Shown one piece after another: positions 27,956 through 36,703 of a stretch of DNA of 64,000 bases. The stretch is from Alcanivoracaceae bacterium (lineage in GTDB: Bacteria > Pseudomonadota > Gammaproteobacteria > Pseudomonadales > Alcanivoracaceae). The notes under the pieces were generated by a model. It saw nothing but the letters and a program-made list of their open reading frames with translations, was not told the origin of the DNA and made no database searches. The position numbers were made by a program, and so were the translations under genes. Within the stretch, counting starts at the first letter, position 1. Every line of letters starts with the position of its first letter. The stretch lies in assembly GCA_023146255.1 (NCBI GenBank), contig JAGLCJ010000004.1, positions 62,001 through 126,000 on the forward strand, read 5' to 3'.

Positions 27956-29137
27956 ATGGCCGGACCGTTGTCTTCCCTCAAGGTGCTGGATTTCAGTGCA
28001 CTGCTGCCGGGGCCGTTCGGCACCCTGATTCTGGCCGATCTCGGGGCGGATGTCCTGCGGGTGGAGTCACCGACCCGGCCGGACATGGTGCGTATGCTGC
28101 CGCCCATGGAGGAAGGCATTTCTGCCGTCCATGGCTACCTTAACCGTTCCAAACGTTCTCTGGCGGTGGATCTGAAAAAGCCGGCAGGCGTTCAGGTTAT
28201 CCATGAACTGATCAGGGACTATGACGTTGTGGTGGAGCAGTTTCGCCCCGGCGTCATGGCCAAACTGGGTGTTGGCTACGAGCAGCTGCGGGCGATCAAT
28301 CCACGCCTGATCTATTGCTCCATCACCGGCTATGGTCAGGATGGTCCGTACCGTGATCGAGCTGGGCATGACATGAACTATCTGTCGATCGCTGGCATGA
28401 CGGCCTACAACGGCCGTCGTGATTCCGGTCCGGCGCCGATGGCATTTCAGGTGGCGGACGTGGCCGGCGGCTCCTGCCATGCAGTGATGGCGATTCTGGC
28501 GGCGGTGATCGAACGGCAGCAAAGCGGTGAAGGGCAGTACATTGATATTTCCATGACTGACGCGGCCTTCAGCCTGCATGCCTTGACCGCGCCGCCGGCG
28601 CTGATTGGTGGCGAGGACCCGCAGTTGGAGCGCACCCAGCTGAACGGTGGTTCTTTCTATGATTGCTATGAGACCGCTGACGGCCGCTGGTTCTCGGTGG
28701 GCGGTATCGAGCCACAGTTTTTCAGCCAATTCTGTCAGGCGATTGGCAGGCCGGATCTGGCCGGTCGGGGACTGGCCATGCTGCCGGAGATTGTCGCCGA
28801 GGTGAAAGCCGGTATCCGTGAGGCGATGCAGCAGAGAACCTTTGCCGAGTGGGAGAAGATCTTTGCCGCGCTGGACTGCTGCACCGAGCCAGTCCTGTCA
28901 TTCAGTGAGGCCTGTCAGCATCCGCAGATTGTCGCCCGCAACATGCTGGTCGAGGTGCCGACCCCCGGTGGTGCCAGGCAGCGTCAGGTTGCGTCACCTT
29001 TCAAGTTTTCCCGTAGCGCACCGGAATATCGCTTCAGCGGTACCCGGCTTGGCTCGCACAGTGATGAGGTGCTGGCCGAGCACGGATTCAGCGCCGAACA
29101 GATCGCGGCATTGCGAAAATCCGGCGCCGTTGCCTGA
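27956..29137 (+). CDS. CaiB/BaiF family (class III) CoA-transferase
   Basis: This 393-residue member of the same family as the product of 11430-12569 shares the ADLGADVLRVESP motif and YCSITGYGQDGPY. It also has GHDMNYLSIAGM and a glycine-containing loop at about residues 165-172. The two are clearly paralogues with distinct C-terminal halves. Formyl-CoA transferase, CaiB-like or racemase activity are all possible. A strong terminator follows 10 nt after the stop, so it is probably a single-gene transcript. Confidence 0.9.
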   Translation: MAGPLSSLKVLDFSALLPGPFGTLILADLGADVLRVESPTRPDMVRMLPPMEEGISAVHGYLNRSKRSLAVDLKKPAGVQVIHELIRDYDVVVEQFRPGVMAKLGVGYEQLRAINPRLIYCSITGYGQDGPYRDRAGHDMNYLSIAGMTAYNGRRDSGPAPMAFQVADVAGGSCHAVMAILAAVIERQQSGEGQYIDISMTDAAFSLHALTAPPALIGGEDPQLERTQLNGGSFYDCYETADGRWFSVGGIEPQFFSQFCQAIGRPDLAGRGLAMLPEIVAEVKAGIREAMQQRTFAEWEKIFAALDCCTEPVLSFSEACQHPQIVARNMLVEVPTPGGARQRQVASPFKFSRSAPEYRFSGTRLGSHSDEVLAEHGFSAEQIAALRKSGAVA

Positions 29138-29146
29138 GCGGATACG

Positions 29147-29172
29147 GCACCGGCAGCCTTGCCGGTGCTTTT
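29147..29172 (+). terminator. Rho-independent terminator after the second CoA-transferase gene
   Basis: A perfect 9-bp stem (GCACCGGCA at 29147-29155 with TGCCGGTGC at 29160-29168) with a 4-nt loop is followed by TTTT. Confidence 0.75.
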
Positions 29173-29215
29173 GCCCCTGTTTCGCGCTTGCTGACGCTCG
29201 CTTATGCTTGGCGCT

Positions 29216-30259
29216 ATGAACTCACCCTGTTGCCGCCGTTTGTTGCTGAGTGTCTTTGCGCTTGCAGGGTCGATTCCCTTGCCATTGTTGGCGCAAGCTG
29301 AACAGCAGCCAGAGAGCGTAACTGACGTCGTCGCCTCAGCCAGTGCACCCTGTTACGACCTGACCGGTACCAGTGGGGAGGCGCTGCTGGACCGCACCCA
29401 TGCCAGAATGTCCAGAAGCGTATGCTGGCCGAGCCAGTGGTTTGACCGTTTTTTTGCCAATCCGGATGACATGCTGGATGACCCGGCCAGCACCCTGCTC
29501 AGGGTTATTGGCGGATATCGCTGGCAGGATGATGATGACAGTGGCAAGGAGGTTCGCGTTCGTGCCAGCGTTGATCTGCCGAATGCCTCCCGACGTCTGC
29601 GGCTGACGTTTCGTAATGATGATGACATTAACGAGGATTTCTCTGCCTCCACCGATACCCGCCCTCAGGATGTCGGCGAGAATGAAGACAGCACCTTCCG
29701 GGCAGCGCTGAACTGGGCGGCAAGGCAGACCGAGCGCGACAACATTGATCTGGAAGTTGGTGTTCGCTCGGAGATCAAGACATTCGTTCGTGGTCGTTAT
29801 CGTATCCGTTTGCCGATGCCTGGCGAGCGCTGGATGTTCCGTTTTACCGAGAGTCTTTACTGGATTGATGGTATCGGTGCCGGCACCCAAACCCGGTTTG
29901 AGTTTGATCGACCGCTGGCTGAACGTACGGTGCTGCGGCTGATTACTCAGGGTGAGCACAATGAGGAGTTGGCAGAGCAGGAGCTGGGCTGGAATCTAGA
30001 CCAGAGTGCGGCCATCTACGTGAAGCTGAGCTCGCGTGCGGCATTGCAGTACAGCATCGGTGCCCAGGGATATACGGATCCATCGGCAAATGTAGATGTT
30101 TGGCGAACCAGTATTCGATACCGGCGCAACATCTGGCGCCCCTGGTTGTTCTGGGAGCTGGAGCCGTTTGCATTCTGGCCGAGGTTTGATGACTACCATG
30201 GTGTTTCCGGGGTGGTGTTCCGACTGGAGACCCAGTTCGGCATGTATGATGAGCTGTAA
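29216..30259 (+). CDS. Hypothetical outer-membrane beta-barrel-like protein
   Basis: I do not recognise a named family. The 347-residue product begins with a signal peptide (CRRLLLSVFALAG and following residues, ending near LLAQA). The mature part alternates short hydrophobic and polar residues with many Arg and Trp/Tyr, as in outer-membrane beta-barrels. No lipobox or enzyme motif is visible. The ATG at 29216 (MNSPCC) is preferred over 29204 because it gives the tighter signal peptide. No good ribosome-binding site is visible for either. A bidirectional terminator separates it from rne. Confidence 0.75.
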   Translation: MNSPCCRRLLLSVFALAGSIPLPLLAQAEQQPESVTDVVASASAPCYDLTGTSGEALLDRTHARMSRSVCWPSQWFDRFFANPDDMLDDPASTLLRVIGGYRWQDDDDSGKEVRVRASVDLPNASRRLRLTFRNDDDINEDFSASTDTRPQDVGENEDSTFRAALNWAARQTERDNIDLEVGVRSEIKTFVRGRYRIRLPMPGERWMFRFTESLYWIDGIGAGTQTRFEFDRPLAERTVLRLITQGEHNEELAEQELGWNLDQSAAIYVKLSSRAALQYSIGAQGYTDPSANVDVWRTSIRYRRNIWRPWLFWELEPFAFWPRFDDYHGVSGVVFRLETQFGMYDEL

Positions 30260-30269
30260 AAGAGAACCG

Positions 30270-30300
30270 AAAAAAAAGCCCCGCAATGCGGGGCTTTTTT
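30270..30300. terminator. Bidirectional terminator between the beta-barrel gene and rne
   Basis: A 7-bp GC stem (GCCCCGC at 30278-30284, GCGGGGC at 30288-30294) is flanked by seven A on the left and six T on the right. It can end both converging transcripts. Confidence 0.9.
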
Positions 30301-30322
30301 ATTTCAGCAAGACTGCCCGGAC

Positions 30323-33097
30323 TCAGGCATTGCTGTCGTTTTTCTCGTTCTCTCTGGCCTGTGCCGCGGCAGCTTCTGCTTGCTGCTGCCGGCGTAACAG
30401 ACGTGGGTCATTGCTGGCTCTGCCAGTGCTGACCGGTGCAGCGGCTGGCGCTGGCGCAGTGACTGCTTGCGCTTGTGCCGGTACTGGTTCCGGTTTTTCC
30501 TCTGGCGCAGTCTCTACGACTGCGGGGGGCTGCTCGGGCTCGCTGTCGCTGGTGGATGCCGTTGTGCTCTCAGCGGTCGTCATTGTTTCCGGCGCGTCGT
30601 TATTTTCTCCGATAGCGACCGGCTGCTCGACATCGACGACAGCATTGGCCGGCGCGGCAACAGTTTCTTCAACTGCAGTGCTGGCCTCGGTTTCGCTGCG
30701 GGCAGCAGGTTCAGACTGCTCAGCAGTATCGGTGGGCTGTTCGCCGACACTTTCAGTTTCAGTTTCAGTTGTGACGGCAGCAGGCGTGTTGATATCTGCC
30801 TGTTCGGCCGATTCGGTGGTAATCACGTCATCGTCGTCATGGCCGCGTGCCTTTTCCTGTTCACGTTCCTTGCGGCGCGGACGATGGCGCTCGCGACGCG
30901 GACGATCATCACGAACTTCATTGCGACGATCCGCTTCTGCGCCAACGGCTACTGCCGGTTCCTGGCTTTCTTCACTCTGTTTTTCCGGGCGGCGTTCACT
31001 GCGCTCCTGACGCTCGGGCTTCGGGCCACGCTCCGGGCGCGGACCACGCTCCGGGCGATCGCCGCGCTCACCACGTTCCTGACGCTCACCACGTTGGCGG
31101 TTATCGCCACGCTGGCTGCGCTCCGGCCGCTCGGCGCGTTCCTGTACAGGTTTTTCCTGGCGAGCAGGCTGTTCCGCACGGCTTTCGTTGCGGCGGCTTT
31201 CATCCTGGCGCTCGCGGCCTGCTTGCGGATTCTGCTGCCGGGTTTCGCTGCGATTGTCGCCACGGCCTTCACCGCGATCATTGCGATTACGATTGCGATT
31301 GTTACGATTTCGATTGCGCCCGTCATTCCGGTTCTGGCGATTCTGCACCGGGGCCGGGGCCGGCGTTTCAGCTGCTGGTGCCTCGGCAAACAGTGCTTTC
31401 AGCCAGGCCACCAGGCGGGCGATCAGGCCCAGCTCGGTCGCTGCCGCAGCCGCGACAACCGGAGCAGGGGCTTCTGTCCTTGGTGCCGGTGCAGCAGTGT
31501 CCGGGGCAACCAGCTTGACCGCTGGCTGCTGGATCTTGATTTCTGCTTCGGTTACCGGCTCCTGCGACGGATCATTGCTTTCCAGCAGGGAAACCTCGTG
31601 ACTGATCAGGCCCTCACTAACCTGATCATCGCGAATACGCTGCACTTCAAAGTGAGGCGTTTCGAGATTCGGGTTCGGAATGACCAGAATGCGAGTCTTG
31701 TAACGATTCTCCAGATCACGCAGCTGCTGACGCTTTTCATTCAGCATGTAAGTGGCTACCGGAACCGGCGCTTGCGCCTGAATCTCGCCGGTGCGCTCCT
31801 TCATCACTTCTTCTTCGATCAGACGCAGGATCGAAAGTGCCAGCGATTTGACGTCACGGATATGACCCTGGCCATTACAGCGTGGGCAAACGATAGAGGA
31901 GGTTTCCCCCAGCGAGGGGCGCAGACGCTGACGCGACAGCTCCATCAGGCCGAAACGGGAAATGCGACCGATCTGTACCCGGGCACGGTCGGCCTCAAGC
32001 GCTTCGCGCAGACGGGTTTCTACTTCGCGCTGGTTGCGTTGCGGGCCCATATCAATGAAATCGACCACGATCAGGCCGCCGATATCACGCAGGCGCAGCT
32101 GGCGGGCAATTTCGTCCGCTGCCTCAAGGTTGGTGTTGAGGGCGGTTTCCTCAATGTCGGCACCCTTGGTAGCGCGCGACGAGTTGATGTCGATGGAAAC
32201 CAGTGCCTCGGTCGGGTCGATCACGATCGAACCGCCGGACGGCAGTTTCACTTCACGCTGGAATGCCGACTCGATCTGCGATTCGATCTGGTAGCGGGAG
32301 AACAGCGGAATCTCGTCCTTGTACAGCTTGATCTTGTTCTGGAAGTCGGCCATCACCTGGGTCACGAAGCCCTGGGCTTCCTGATAGGTCTCGTTGGAGT
32401 CAATCAGTACTTCACCGATGTCCTTGCGCAGGTAATCGCGGATGGCACGGATAATGACGTTCGACTCCTGATAAATCAGGAACGGCGCCTGACGGCCTTT
32501 CGAGGCTTCGTCAATCGAGCTCCAAAGCTTGAGCAGGTAGTTCAGGTCCCACTGCAGCTCTTCAGCACTGCGGCCAAGGCCGGCGGTGCGGACGATGACG
32601 CCCATTTCGTCGGGCAGCTGCAGCGAGTTCAGCGCGTCTTTCAGCTCCTGACGCTCTTCACCTTCGATCCGGCGGGAGATGCCGCCGGCACGCGGGTTGT
32701 TCGGCATCAGCACCAGATAGCGGCCGGCCAGACTGATAAAGGTGGACAGGGCAGCGCCCTTGTTGCCGCGCTCTTCCTTGTCGACCTGAACGATCACTTC
32801 CATGCCTTCGCGGATCACATCCTTGATGTTGATCCGGCCACCCACTTCTTTCGGGTCTTTCTGGAAGTACTCGCGGGAAATTTCCTTCAGCGGCAGAAAG
32901 CCGTGACGCTCGGCGCCGAAGTCGACGAAGGCAGCTTCAAGGGAGGGCTCTACGCGGGTGATCTTGCCTTTATAGATGTTGGCTTTTTTCTGTTCGCGGG
33001 TGCGGTGCTCGATGTCCAGATCGTACAGCTTCTGACCATCAACAAGGGCAACCCGAACCTCTTCGGCGTGGGTCGCATTGATTAACATGCGTTTCAT
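30323..33097 (-). CDS. rne: Ribonuclease E
   Basis: RNase E is the central endoribonuclease for mRNA decay and rRNA/tRNA processing. The 924 residues begin [21 protein letters not shown], essentially the family consensus, followed by the S1 domain (about residues 37-120). The catalytic DNase I-like region includes [13 protein letters not shown] and [13 protein letters not shown], which carry the two metal-binding aspartates. The zinc-link CPRCNGQG lies near residue 404. The C-terminal half is low complexity: Arg/Asn-rich RNA-binding tracts and then an acidic Ala/Pro/Glu-rich tail, expected to scaffold a degradosome. It is divergent from rluC across about 1 kb. Confidence 0.97.
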   Translation of the reverse strand: MKRMLINATHAEEVRVALVDGQKLYDLDIEHRTREQKKANIYKGKITRVEPSLEAAFVDFGAERHGFLPLKEISREYFQKDPKEVGGRINIKDVIREGMEVIVQVDKEERGNKGAALSTFISLAGRYLVLMPNNPRAGGISRRIEGEERQELKDALNSLQLPDEMGVIVRTAGLGRSAEELQWDLNYLLKLWSSIDEASKGRQAPFLIYQESNVIIRAIRDYLRKDIGEVLIDSNETYQEAQGFVTQVMADFQNKIKLYKDEIPLFSRYQIESQIESAFQREVKLPSGGSIVIDPTEALVSIDINSSRATKGADIEETALNTNLEAADEIARQLRLRDIGGLIVVDFIDMGPQRNQREVETRLREALEADRARVQIGRISRFGLMELSRQRLRPSLGETSSIVCPRCNGQGHIRDVKSLALSILRLIEEEVMKERTGEIQAQAPVPVATYMLNEKRQQLRDLENRYKTRILVIPNPNLETPHFEVQRIRDDQVSEGLISHEVSLLESNDPSQEPVTEAEIKIQQPAVKLVAPDTAAPAPRTEAPAPVVAAAAATELGLIARLVAWLKALFAEAPAAETPAPAPVQNRQNRNDGRNRNRNNRNRNRNDRGEGRGDNRSETRQQNPQAGRERQDESRRNESRAEQPARQEKPVQERAERPERSQRGDNRQRGERQERGERGDRPERGPRPERGPKPERQERSERRPEKQSEESQEPAVAVGAEADRRNEVRDDRPRRERHRPRRKEREQEKARGHDDDDVITTESAEQADINTPAAVTTETETESVGEQPTDTAEQSEPAARSETEASTAVEETVAAPANAVVDVEQPVAIGENNDAPETMTTAESTTASTSDSEPEQPPAVVETAPEEKPEPVPAQAQAVTAPAPAAAPVSTGRASNDPRLLRRQQQAEAAAAQARENEKNDSNA

Positions 33098-33104
33098 GTT
33101 TGCT

Positions 33105-33122
33105 CATCACATTCTTGTGATG
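33105..33122 (-). promoter_or_regulatory. Hairpin immediately upstream of the rne start codon
   Basis: CATCACA and TGTGATG form a perfect 7-bp stem with a 4-nt loop (AGAA on the mRNA strand). It ends 7 nt before the ATG and overlaps the place of a ribosome-binding site, so it could modulate rne translation. This role is inferred. Confidence 0.5.
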
Positions 33123-33721
33123 GCATGCAGACAGGCCCGCTGGGGCGGGACAGACCGGTCGAATTGGTCAATGCAACACGTGACAGCAAGCGACTGGCCT
33201 GCATTGTGGTCACGTCTTGATCATTTTCCCTGATCGAACCTCTTTTCCATTGCGGCTTCATGGCCGGGTTCTGTTGTCGCGCGCCTCATGGGCTCGCCTC
33301 ACAAAACTGTCATCTTCCGGGGCCGTTTTTATATTCCGGCGCCCTTAAATCGGCGTTGTTGATACCGTATGTGTCTGTCGCCACGCTTTGCGGCGTAATC
33401 TCTCTGCAGGCCACCGGTTATGTTTTTGCCGCCAGGTAAACACTCTGGCGGCGCCGGTATATACATAGCCAGCCTGCTGGCCGGACCGATAGCGGGTCCA
33501 TGGGCTTGCTGTTTTGTCGGCTCCACCTCTGGCCATGCTCATGTTCAGCATCCGGCGAATGTTCGCAGCGCGTCGCCGGAGGGCGGGCGGGACCGACGGC
33601 CGAGTGTAACAGTGAAACTGCCGGTTGATCAATGAGATAGGGGTGGATGGTCCCTTGGGCTGGCACTTCTGCTTGCCCGAAGCCGGTATTGGCGGCTGGT
33701 CAGGCAGTTCCGTTTCCGGCA

Positions 33722-33827
33722 GGAGTGGGTATCAGGCCCTGCCGGGACACGCCGTAAATACGTCCCTGTAGGCTTGTGTTCGACATCCCTGTCTCACACA
33801 GTCCCGGCAGGGCCCGATACCCACTCC
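33722..33827 (+). repeat. Structured repeat copy 2 (52-nt core with inverted arms)
   Basis: Arms at 33722-33748 and 33801-33827 match at 26 of 27 positions and close with GGGAC/GTCCC. The 52-nt core (33749-33800) differs from copy 1 at one position only, yet the outer arms are unrelated to those of copy 1 apart from the terminal GCCGGGAC. Confidence 0.88.
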
Positions 33828-33852
33828 GGCCTGCATTGTGCCGCTCATCGCC

Positions 33853-33908
33853 CGGCAGCTTCGACGCTGAAACCCGATGGCTGGATCTTTATTTGGTCGA
33901 AGCTGCCG
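33853..33908. repeat. Inverted repeat between structured repeat copies 2 and 3
   Basis: CGGCAGCTTCGAC (33853-33865) and GTCGAAGCTGCCG (33896-33908) form a perfect 13-bp inverted repeat around a 30-nt loop. The loop does not clearly match the 52-nt core, so it is a separate or strongly decayed element. Confidence 0.75.
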
Positions 33909-33930
33909 AGTTTCGGCTGCTACTGGAGCA

Positions 33931-34044
33931 GGATAGAGGTCGTGATGGTGCTTTCCGGGACTGTGTGAGGCATGGATGCCGAACGCAAGCCCCCAGGGAT
34001 GGGTTCACGGCGGGTCCCGGAAAGCACCATCACGACCTCTATCC
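33931..34044 (-). repeat. Structured repeat copy 3 (52-nt core, perfect 31-bp arms)
   Basis: Arms at 33931-33961 and 34014-34044 are perfectly complementary over 31 nt. The core (33962-34013) is again exactly 52 nt and, on the minus strand, matches copy 1 at about 42 of 52 positions. It ends 75 nt before the rluC start codon. Confidence 0.88.
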
Positions 34045-34119
34045 GGAATCGAAGGCACTAACCTCAGGAAGCACGAATTTCCCAAGCAAAGCCGCCCGAC
34101 ACTCGCTAGAATCGCCGCC

Positions 34120-35076
34120 ATGTCAGAACCTGTCCCTGCAAAAGTCACCTTTGTCAGCATCGGCGAAGATCGCGTCGGCCAACGGCTGGACAACTTCCTG
34201 ATCGGCCATCTCAAGGGCGTCCCGAAGTCCCGCATCTATCGCATCATCCGCGACGGACAGGTGCGGGTGAATAAAAAACGTGCCTCACAGACCACTCGCC
34301 TGGAGCTGGGCGACGAAGTCCGGATTCCGCCGATTCGGGTGGCCGAGGCCACCGTTGCTCCGGCCGTGGGTGCCGGGCTGGCTGATCGGCTGGCCAGAGG
34401 GTTGGTGTACGAGGATGACTGGCTACTGGTCTACAACAAGCCCGCCGGCCTCGCTGTTCATGGCGGCAGCGGTGTCAGTCTGGGCCTGATCGAGACACTG
34501 CGGGCACTGCGTCCGGGCGAGGACCAACTTGAACTGGTGCACCGCCTCGACCGCGATACCTCCGGGCTGATCATGGTGGCGCGCAAGCGCAGCTTTCTGC
34601 GCCGGTTGCAGAAACTTATGCAAGGCGGCGGAGTCGAGAAACGTTATTGGCTGCTTTGCCATGGTTTCAAGGGGCAGGCCCGCTCCATCGATGCGCCGTT
34701 ACTAAAGCTGACCAGCAGCAACAACGAGCGGGTAGTGAGGGTGTCGCGTGAGGGCAAGGCATCCGACACCGAGTTTCGCCTGCTTGAGCGTCTGGCCGAT
34801 ACCCAGCTGGTCGAAGCCACCCTCGGCACCGGCCGTACCCACCAGATTCGCGTGCACGCCCAGTACGGTGGTTTTCCGTTACTCGGCGACAGCAAATACG
34901 GTAGCCCGACGGTTAACGCGCGGCTCAAACAGCTTGGCATCCAGCGCCTGTGTCTGCATGCCCGCTCACTGCGACTGCGCCACCCGGAAACCGGCGCCCA
35001 ATTGTCGATTGAGGCGCCACTGGATGAAGCTTTTGAGCATGCCCGTACCGTGCTGAAAAAGGAAAAAGTCGGATGA
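34120..35076 (+). CDS. rluC: 23S rRNA pseudouridine synthase RluC
   Basis: RluC modifies uridines 955, 2504 and 2580 (E. coli numbering) of 23S rRNA. The 318-residue protein has an N-terminal S4 domain (about residues 18-75) and the catalytic HRLDRDTSG motif with Asp144, the same position as in E. coli RluC. It also has the GRTHQIRVH motif. The ATG at 34120 starts the family-like region. A longer frame from 33976 would read through repeat copy 3 and is rejected. No clear ribosome-binding site is present. TAGAAT ends 7 nt before the ATG, so the mRNA may have almost no leader. Confidence 0.95.
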   Translation: MSEPVPAKVTFVSIGEDRVGQRLDNFLIGHLKGVPKSRIYRIIRDGQVRVNKKRASQTTRLELGDEVRIPPIRVAEATVAPAVGAGLADRLARGLVYEDDWLLVYNKPAGLAVHGGSGVSLGLIETLRALRPGEDQLELVHRLDRDTSGLIMVARKRSFLRRLQKLMQGGGVEKRYWLLCHGFKGQARSIDAPLLKLTSSNNERVVRVSREGKASDTEFRLLERLADTQLVEATLGTGRTHQIRVHAQYGGFPLLGDSKYGSPTVNARLKQLGIQRLCLHARSLRLRHPETGAQLSIEAPLDEAFEHARTVLKKEKVG

Positions 35077-35729
35077 AGCAGCTGGTCATCTTTGACTGGG
35101 ACGGCACGCTGATGGATTCCACTGGCCGAATTGTCGAATGCCTGTGTCTGGCAGCAGTGGATGCCCGTTTGCCGGCGCTGGCGCCGGAGCATGCCCGCTC
35201 GATCATCGGGCTGGGCTTGCCGGAGGCGATTCGCACCCTGTATCCGGGTATCGGTCAGGATAATGCGGAAAACATGCGCCAGCACTACGCGCGCCATTTT
35301 ATTGCCGCCGAAGCGGTACCCAGCGCGCTGTTTCCCGGAGTGCGCGAGCTGCTCGACCAGCTTGCCGGGCGTGGTGTGTTGATGGCGGTCGCCACCGGGA
35401 AAAGCCGGCGAGGCCTGGATCGGGTCTGGCAGGGCAGTGATCTGGCCGGCTACTTTGCCGCCTCGCGTTGCGCTGATGAGTCTCGCTCCAAGCCACATCC
35501 GGCCATGGTCCATGAGTTACTTGATGAGCTTGATATTCGCGCCGAGCATGCACTGGTGGTCGGCGACACCAGCTTTGATCTGGAAATGGCCAGCAACGCC
35601 GGGGTGGAATCGGTGGCGGTTAGCTGGGGCGCCCATCCGCGTGATCTGCTGGCGCAATATTCACCCCGTATGGTGCTGGATGATATTCGCGGTATCCTGC
35701 CGCTTCTTACCAACCTGGAGATTGCCTGA
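35073..35729 (+). CDS. HAD-IA family hydrolase, phosphoglycolate phosphatase-like
   Basis: This 218-residue phosphatase has the HAD motifs: FDWDGTLMDS with nucleophile Asp8 and acid Asp10, VATGKSRRG (motif II), KPHP with the motif III lysine, and GDTSFDLEMASNAG (motif IV). It overlaps rluC by 4 nt. The same gene follows rluC in Pseudomonas-type genomes. Small phosphorylated metabolites such as 2-phosphoglycolate or a sugar phosphate are likely substrates. Confidence 0.93.
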   Translation: MKQLVIFDWDGTLMDSTGRIVECLCLAAVDARLPALAPEHARSIIGLGLPEAIRTLYPGIGQDNAENMRQHYARHFIAAEAVPSALFPGVRELLDQLAGRGVLMAVATGKSRRGLDRVWQGSDLAGYFAASRCADESRSKPHPAMVHELLDELDIRAEHALVVGDTSFDLEMASNAGVESVAVSWGAHPRDLLAQYSPRMVLDDIRGILPLLTNLEIA

Positions 35730-36691
35730 TGGATGTAAATCAGGGTGGCCGGCCGCAGTCCGACCGCGAGTGGAAACTGCTGGAAAAACTGCTGCTGTCA
35801 GTGCATGACGAAAGTCGCAAGCAGCGTCGCTGGACAATTTTCTTTCGCCTGATGACGTTTGCCTATCTGTTCCTGTTGCTGGTGCTGTTCCTGCCGGGAC
35901 GTAGCGGAATGTCGGTGCCGGTTTCCGGTGATCATGTTGGCATTATTGATGTGTCCGGTGTGATCGCTGACGGGGCCGACGCCAGTGCGGATGTAATCGT
36001 CACCGGGTTGCGTGAAGCGTTCGATGCAAGTAACAGCAAGGCAGTGATTTTGCGTATTAATAGCCCGGGTGGTTCGCCGGTGCAGTCCGCCTATGTCTAT
36101 CGGGAAATTCTGCGCCTGCGGGAAAAGCACCCCAGCAAGAAAGTCTATGCGGTGATTACCGATATCGGTGCATCCGGGGCTTACTACATTGCTGCTGCGG
36201 CAGATGAAATCTATGCCGATCAGGCCAGCATTGTTGGCTCCATCGGCGTGATCATGGCCGGCTTCGGTTTTACTGATGCGATCGACAAACTCGGTGTTGA
36301 GCGACGGGTGATGACGGCGGGTGAGAACAAGGCGCTGATGGACCCGTTTGCACCGCTGGAGGCCGATCAGCAGCAGCATGTGCAGAACATGCTCGATGAA
36401 ATTCACCGCCAGTTTATCGACGCGGTCAAGCAGGGCCGGGGTGAGCGTCTGGTCGAAGGGCGTGACAAGGAAATCTTCTCCGGGCTGTTCTGGACCGGCG
36501 AGCAGGCTAAAGCACTGGGACTGGTCGATGGTCTTGGCAGCCCGGGTCAGGTGTCCCGGGACGTTATCGGGGTTGAAGAGATGGTTGATTACACCCCGCG
36601 CCGGCACCCGCTGGATGATCTGCTTGGCAAGCTTGGCACGCAGATTGGTCAGGGCATTGCCAACAGCCTCGGCGGCGTCAGCGTCCGTTGA
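35729..36691 (+). CDS. sppA: S49 family signal peptide peptidase, SppA-like (short form)
   Basis: This 320-residue protein has one N-terminal membrane anchor (about residues 44-62) and a single S49 domain. It degrades cleaved signal peptides in the membrane. The nucleophile serine lies in DIGASGAYYIAAAADEI and the catalytic lysine is probably in AGENKALMDPF. This is the short single-domain form, unlike the duplicated E. coli SppA. It starts at the last base of the HAD gene stop (TGATGG). Confidence 0.93.
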   Translation: MDVNQGGRPQSDREWKLLEKLLLSVHDESRKQRRWTIFFRLMTFAYLFLLLVLFLPGRSGMSVPVSGDHVGIIDVSGVIADGADASADVIVTGLREAFDASNSKAVILRINSPGGSPVQSAYVYREILRLREKHPSKKVYAVITDIGASGAYYIAAAADEIYADQASIVGSIGVIMAGFGFTDAIDKLGVERRVMTAGENKALMDPFAPLEADQQQHVQNMLDEIHRQFIDAVKQGRGERLVEGRDKEIFSGLFWTGEQAKALGLVDGLGSPGQVSRDVIGVEEMVDYTPRRHPLDDLLGKLGTQIGQGIANSLGGVSVR

Positions 36692-36703
36692 CCCCTCTGC
36701 CGG

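Larger units (their letters stand above)
33098..34119. other. Long gene-free region between divergent rne and rluC
   Basis: About 1020 nt contain no convincing gene. Near rne there is a 7-bp hairpin (33105-33122) just before the start codon and an 8-bp hairpin at about 33431-33455 (GCCGCCAG/CTGGCGGC). A long 5' leader is expected, because rne mRNA is autoregulated through its leader in Escherichia coli. The rluC side holds structured repeat copies 2 and 3 and a further hairpin (33853-33908). Short frames in it show no family features. Confidence 0.7.

Noticed and set aside
30467..33085. 872-codon open frame antisense to rne
   Set aside because: It is a mirror of the rne coding frame caused by codon bias. 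The product has no family features, and rne itself is unmistakable.
33722..34044. Integron attC sites or a CRISPR array
   Set aside because: The copies are few, differently oriented and unevenly spaced. There is no integrase or cas gene, and the core-site consensus of attC is not evident.
33976..34119. N-terminal extension of RluC
   Set aside because: The extension would be translated through repeat copy 3 and is unlike RluC proteins, whose domain starts at 34120.
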